Assembly (NCBI GenBank): GCA_016508695.1
Contig: VNKQ01000017.1
Span: forward strand, 62,001-126,000
Direction: 5' to 3'
DNA length: 64,000 nucleotides
From: Hyphodiscus hymeniophilus
Lineage: Eukaryota; Ascomycota; Leotiomycetes; Helotiales; Hyphodiscaceae
Shown here: positions 60,801 through 64,000 of the stretch, one piece after another
Layout of the letters: every line of letters starts with the position of its first letter
Position numbering within the stretch: the first letter of the stretch is position 1
Position numbers and translations under genes: made by a program
The notes under the pieces: generated by a model
What the model saw: only the letters and a program-made list of their open reading frames with translations
Databases searched by the model: none
What the model was told of the DNA's origin: nothing

Positions 60801-63800
60801 TCGCCAAACACGACATCGTCACTTCCTGTGTGTTGTGATGCCACTAGCGCCCACGCACCACGAATCAATGTTGCCATCGTGAAAGGCGATCCAGTAGTTG
60901 TGTCGAGGTCTATCTGGTGCTCAAGCATGGCGTCCACAGTTGGCGAGTAATCTCTAGAGGGTAGACGGGGGAATTGCGGGCCAACAGCACCTTTCAATTC
61001 GTGTCGCCAAAATTCTTGCATAGAGATGTCGTCTATGTCGCGCACATATTTGACGAAATCTTTCATCTGTGCCTGTGTATCCATGTGCTGCGATTCCAAA
61101 GCTTTGCTGATGTTTTTAAGTATCAGTGGCTCTGACCATCCATCGTAAAGTACGTGATGAACGGTCCAAACCATGTATCGCTTGCCATCCTTTGAATCGT
61201 CAACAATTGCGTATCGGGCTAGACTCTGTCCAAGATCCATTTTCTCGTTTCGATCGTTGTGCAAATATTGCACCAGATCAGTCGAATACACCCAAGAGAT
61301 GGGTTCCTTCAGTACGACTTGCTGAAGGCCAGGTTCTTGGAGCTGGGCCAAGCGAGTGCGCAGGATAGGGCTTGATGCAACAACCACGTCCCATGCCTTT
61401 TTCCATACATCAAGACTGACGTGCGACGGGATACATGCAATCCTCTGAGCAACGTATGCCTTGACTGATCTGACCGAAAAGGTGAACAAAGACTCCTGTG
61501 TAGGTGTACAAGGATGGATGTCTTCAATGGCTACCCTATCTGATCCACAAATACGTGAAGCTTCGAGACAGGCACTATCGGAAGTCTGTGATATCATTGA
61601 AAACGCTGGAGTCTCCGCCTGTATTTTCGGGCTGCAAATTTGAACGACACCAGCCATCGCTGAGAGTGTGGGATGGTTGAAAGCACCGATGACAGTGAGG
61701 TCGAGATTTTGCGATCTACAGACAGACATAAGTCTCATCGCAGTCAAAGAATCGCCCCCTAGTGCGAAGAAGTTGTCCTCCAGGTGAATGGTCTCTGGAT
61801 CAAGCTTCAATGTCTGACCCCAAGCCTGTCGTAAACGTCGCTCAATATCGCTCAGCTGGCGAGAAGTAGTGCTTGTTGTGCCTCGACCCAGTTCCCGCAA
61901 GTCTACTGTAGCACCAAACAGCCTCAGTTTTTTGCGATCAGTTTTGCCAGAAATCAAGGCAGGAATATAATTGGCCGGAATATACGCTGTTGGCACCATG
62001 TATCGCGGTAATACATCTCCCAGGTCTGCATCGGCTTTTGAAAGCGCGCTACATAGATCAATAGGGAGTTGTATCAACTTCAGATCAGTATCTTCCTGTC
62101 TCTTGCGGGATCGGGAAGCAATAAATGCAACCAATGTAGGCTGGCCCCCAGATCCTAGAGGCGTAATGACCTCAGAGATTACAATCACATCAGAAGGCAG
62201 TCTGGCCCTGAGCTGGCTCTCAATCTCACTTAGTTCGACGCGTTGTCCACGCAACTTGACTTGAGTATCCTGTCTTCCAACAAATACAATACCTCCAGAG
62301 CCATCGGGATCATATTTTCCAAGATCGCCAGTCTTGTAAAGACGCCCACGACGGCCTATGTAACTCTTGTGGCCTGCGATGAGCCATGGTGGATCTTTGA
62401 TGAAGGCGGCTGCGGTTTTGTCGGGATCGTTCAAATAGCCTTGCCCTACAATTGGACCTTCGACAAGTAACTCGCCTACAGCGCCGACTGGCATCAAAGA
62501 ATCGTGGTCGTTCGGGTCTACGACCCAGATTGCTGCTCCATTGCCTCTCCCAATTGAGATGTAATCTCTGCCAGTAGCAGCACTGCTATTTATTGTGCAT
62601 CCGATAGTACACTCACAGGGACCATAGCCTATGACGATCCTAGTTTCTCGACCCCAAAGTGCAACATCACTGGCCGATACTGCCTCTCCTCCAAGACCGA
62701 GGCCGCCGAGCGATGCTATCACATCGGGATCAAGTATTCGGGCTACTGAAGGTGTCAGGCCTGCGTAATTGACCTCCATTTTGCGCATCGCTCCATTTAT
62801 GTCGTTCATTCGATCTTCGTCAGAGGGAATACAAAGGCAGCCGCCGCTTCCAAGAGTTAGTAGCATACTGTCGATACTGACGTCAAAAGCGTAGGAGGCG
62901 AAATCAAGAACCCTGGAGTTCTCTGCATATCCCACTGCTTTCGCACGAGGAATTGCACTGCTTGTATAAGTCTCATGAGATATACAAACTCCTTTGGGCG
63001 TTCCAGTGCTACCGGAAGTGAATATTATATACATGAGGGCGGATGGTGGTACGGCTGTCAGCTTTGAAGCAACCTCTGAATCCAAGAAGGGTGTGAAAAT
63101 GTCCGACTCGACAGTGACAATCTTTCCGTCCGGAATGATGAGCGTGGAAAGTTCATGCTGCTTAAGAGATGTCACCATTGTCGTCGCGGAAACCTGTTTC
63201 GCCATGTTCTCGAGACGGGCAAGCGGAAGCGTAGGATCCATGAGCACAAAAGTTGCCCCTACTTTCATCACGGCAAGGACGGCGACGATCGTCCATCTAG
63301 ACTTCTCGAAGCAAACAGGTATAATATCATGTAAAACAACGCCACTTTTCTTGAGCAAGCACGCTATAAAGGTGGAATACTGTTCGATTTGGCGGTATGT
63401 CAAGCTGCCATCCCAGGATGACACCGCGACCTTGTCTGAATATCTCTGAGATTGCTCAGATATCATTTCGTGCATGCAAAAGTTGTAAGAAGGAGGAAGC
63501 ATGTGATTCCAGCCCCATATCTTGTCCAGATCGCGTGGGGTTGGCTGAGTGAAGTCCTCGATGGGCGAACTAGGATTCGAGATACATGTTTCGATAGTAT
63601 CGACCAGTGTCTCGACGTGCTGATTGACTGTAAATTGTGGCATATTTTCGGGAGATCGCACCACCCGGATCTTGAGAAGGCCTTGAGCATAACCGATTTC
63701 GAGTTGAAGAGCTCTCTAAGTAAGGACAATTAGCCAATTTTAAACCAAACGTGGACCATCCGCTCACTTCATCTTTTTCTTCTCCCAGACTTTGAGACTC

Positions 63801-64000
63801 GAAACTGGTATTTAAGAGGAGCGAAGCGGGAGTGGGCATGGCTGCAGACTGGCATGGGGTGAGTGCCGTAATATAGTCAGATATTGCTGCAGCAACTTGT
63901 CCCACAAGATTGCTTGATCCTGATCTTGTCACAAATTCATCCAACGACAGACATCTTCTCGCTGGCTCATATTCGAGCCCATTCTCTTGACTTTTGTAGG
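57872..64000 (-). CDS. NPS6: NRPS of NPS6/SidD type (A-T-C-truncated A-T-C), 5' end outside window
   Basis: Extracellular-siderophore synthetase candidate: the NPS6/SidD enzyme activates N5-acyl-N5-hydroxyornithine and builds fusarinine- or coprogen-type siderophores. A 52-nt intron (63767-63716; GTGAGC, CTAAT, CTTAG) joins the upstream exon, open to base 64000, at KDE-RALQLEIGYAQG. Numbering from the codon at 63664. Adenylation domain (about 60-580): FTSGSTGTPKG, GYGPCECT, YKTGDLGKY, KLRGQRVELSEIE, GKTDRKKL. Carrier GGDSL (Ser 639). Condensation with HHVLYDG (836-842). An adenylation remnant of only ~250 residues (about 1124-1375) keeps PTGD, a degenerate GRKENILSVEGG and LPSYMVPST but lacks the SGSTG core. 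Second carrier GGDSV (Ser 1441). Terminal condensation domain SHAQYDG (1648-1654). This lopsided architecture is the hallmark of NPS6/SidD. The 1,930-codon main exon is intact despite the neighbouring RIP-mutated element. Confidence 0.9.

Noticed and set aside
1..64000. CRISPR array, bacterial operons or prophage
   Set aside because: Spliced eukaryotic genes throughout. Tandem repeats seen are short microsatellites without spacers.

Overview
The window is nuclear DNA of a filamentous ascomycete (Pezizomycotina). The protein-coding genes carry short introns with GTAAGT/GTATGT-type donors, CTAAC/CTGAC-type branch points and YAG acceptors. The gene families are typical of this group: PalA, a CFEM GPI protein, fungal CaMKK, a DUF1749 esterase and a multimodular NRPS. 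One 12.3 kb block is so full of C-to-T and G-to-A changes that it must have passed through repeat-induced point mutation (RIP). I cannot name the species.

Layout. 1-3.5 kb: 5' part of a CaMKK/Snf1-activating protein kinase (minus strand, runs off the left edge). 3.5-10.2 kb: gene-poor. 10.2-11.7 kb: five-exon GPI-anchored CFEM protein. 11.7-18.5 kb: poorly coding, with an unrecognised minus-strand ORF, traces of broken coding sequence and a small three-exon gene. 18.7-19.9 kb: single-pass membrane protein. 20.5-23.3 kb: palA/RIM20 (ambient-pH signalling). 24.4-26.0 kb: GT31-like Golgi glycosyltransferase, divergent from palA. 27.0-29.3 kb: eleven-exon gamma-glutamyltranspeptidase. 29.9-33.8 kb: one hypothetical gene, degraded coding traces and a 256-bp MITE-like element. 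33.8-41.9 kb: 3beta-HSD/Erg26-like dehydrogenase, DUF1749 (SidJ-family) hydrolase and a full-size ABC-B exporter, all on the minus strand. 43.4-44.4 kb: Tc1/mariner transposase relic. 44.85-57.14 kb: one RIP-destroyed Ty3/gypsy chromovirus with 170-bp LTRs and a 5-bp target duplication. 57.9-64 kb: NRPS, minus strand, 5' end beyond the window.

How it fits together. The NRPS has the order A-T-C-truncated A-T-C, which is the NPS6/SidD architecture used to make extracellular hydroxamate siderophores (fusarinine/coprogen type). An ABC-B exporter and a SidJ-family esterase lie on the same strand nearby. Each of those two has an exact ATCWGATAA element, the consensus of the iron-responsive GATA repressor SreA/Sre1, in its upstream region. 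I read the right-hand 30 kb as an extracellular-siderophore locus, split between exporter and synthetase by a dead retrotransposon. The retroelement is itself unusual. After the chromodomain of pol, a further ~4.3 kb stays in the same forward codon register and ends in a Cys/His/Tyr-rich region. This explains its 12.3 kb length and is the least explained coding signal in the window.
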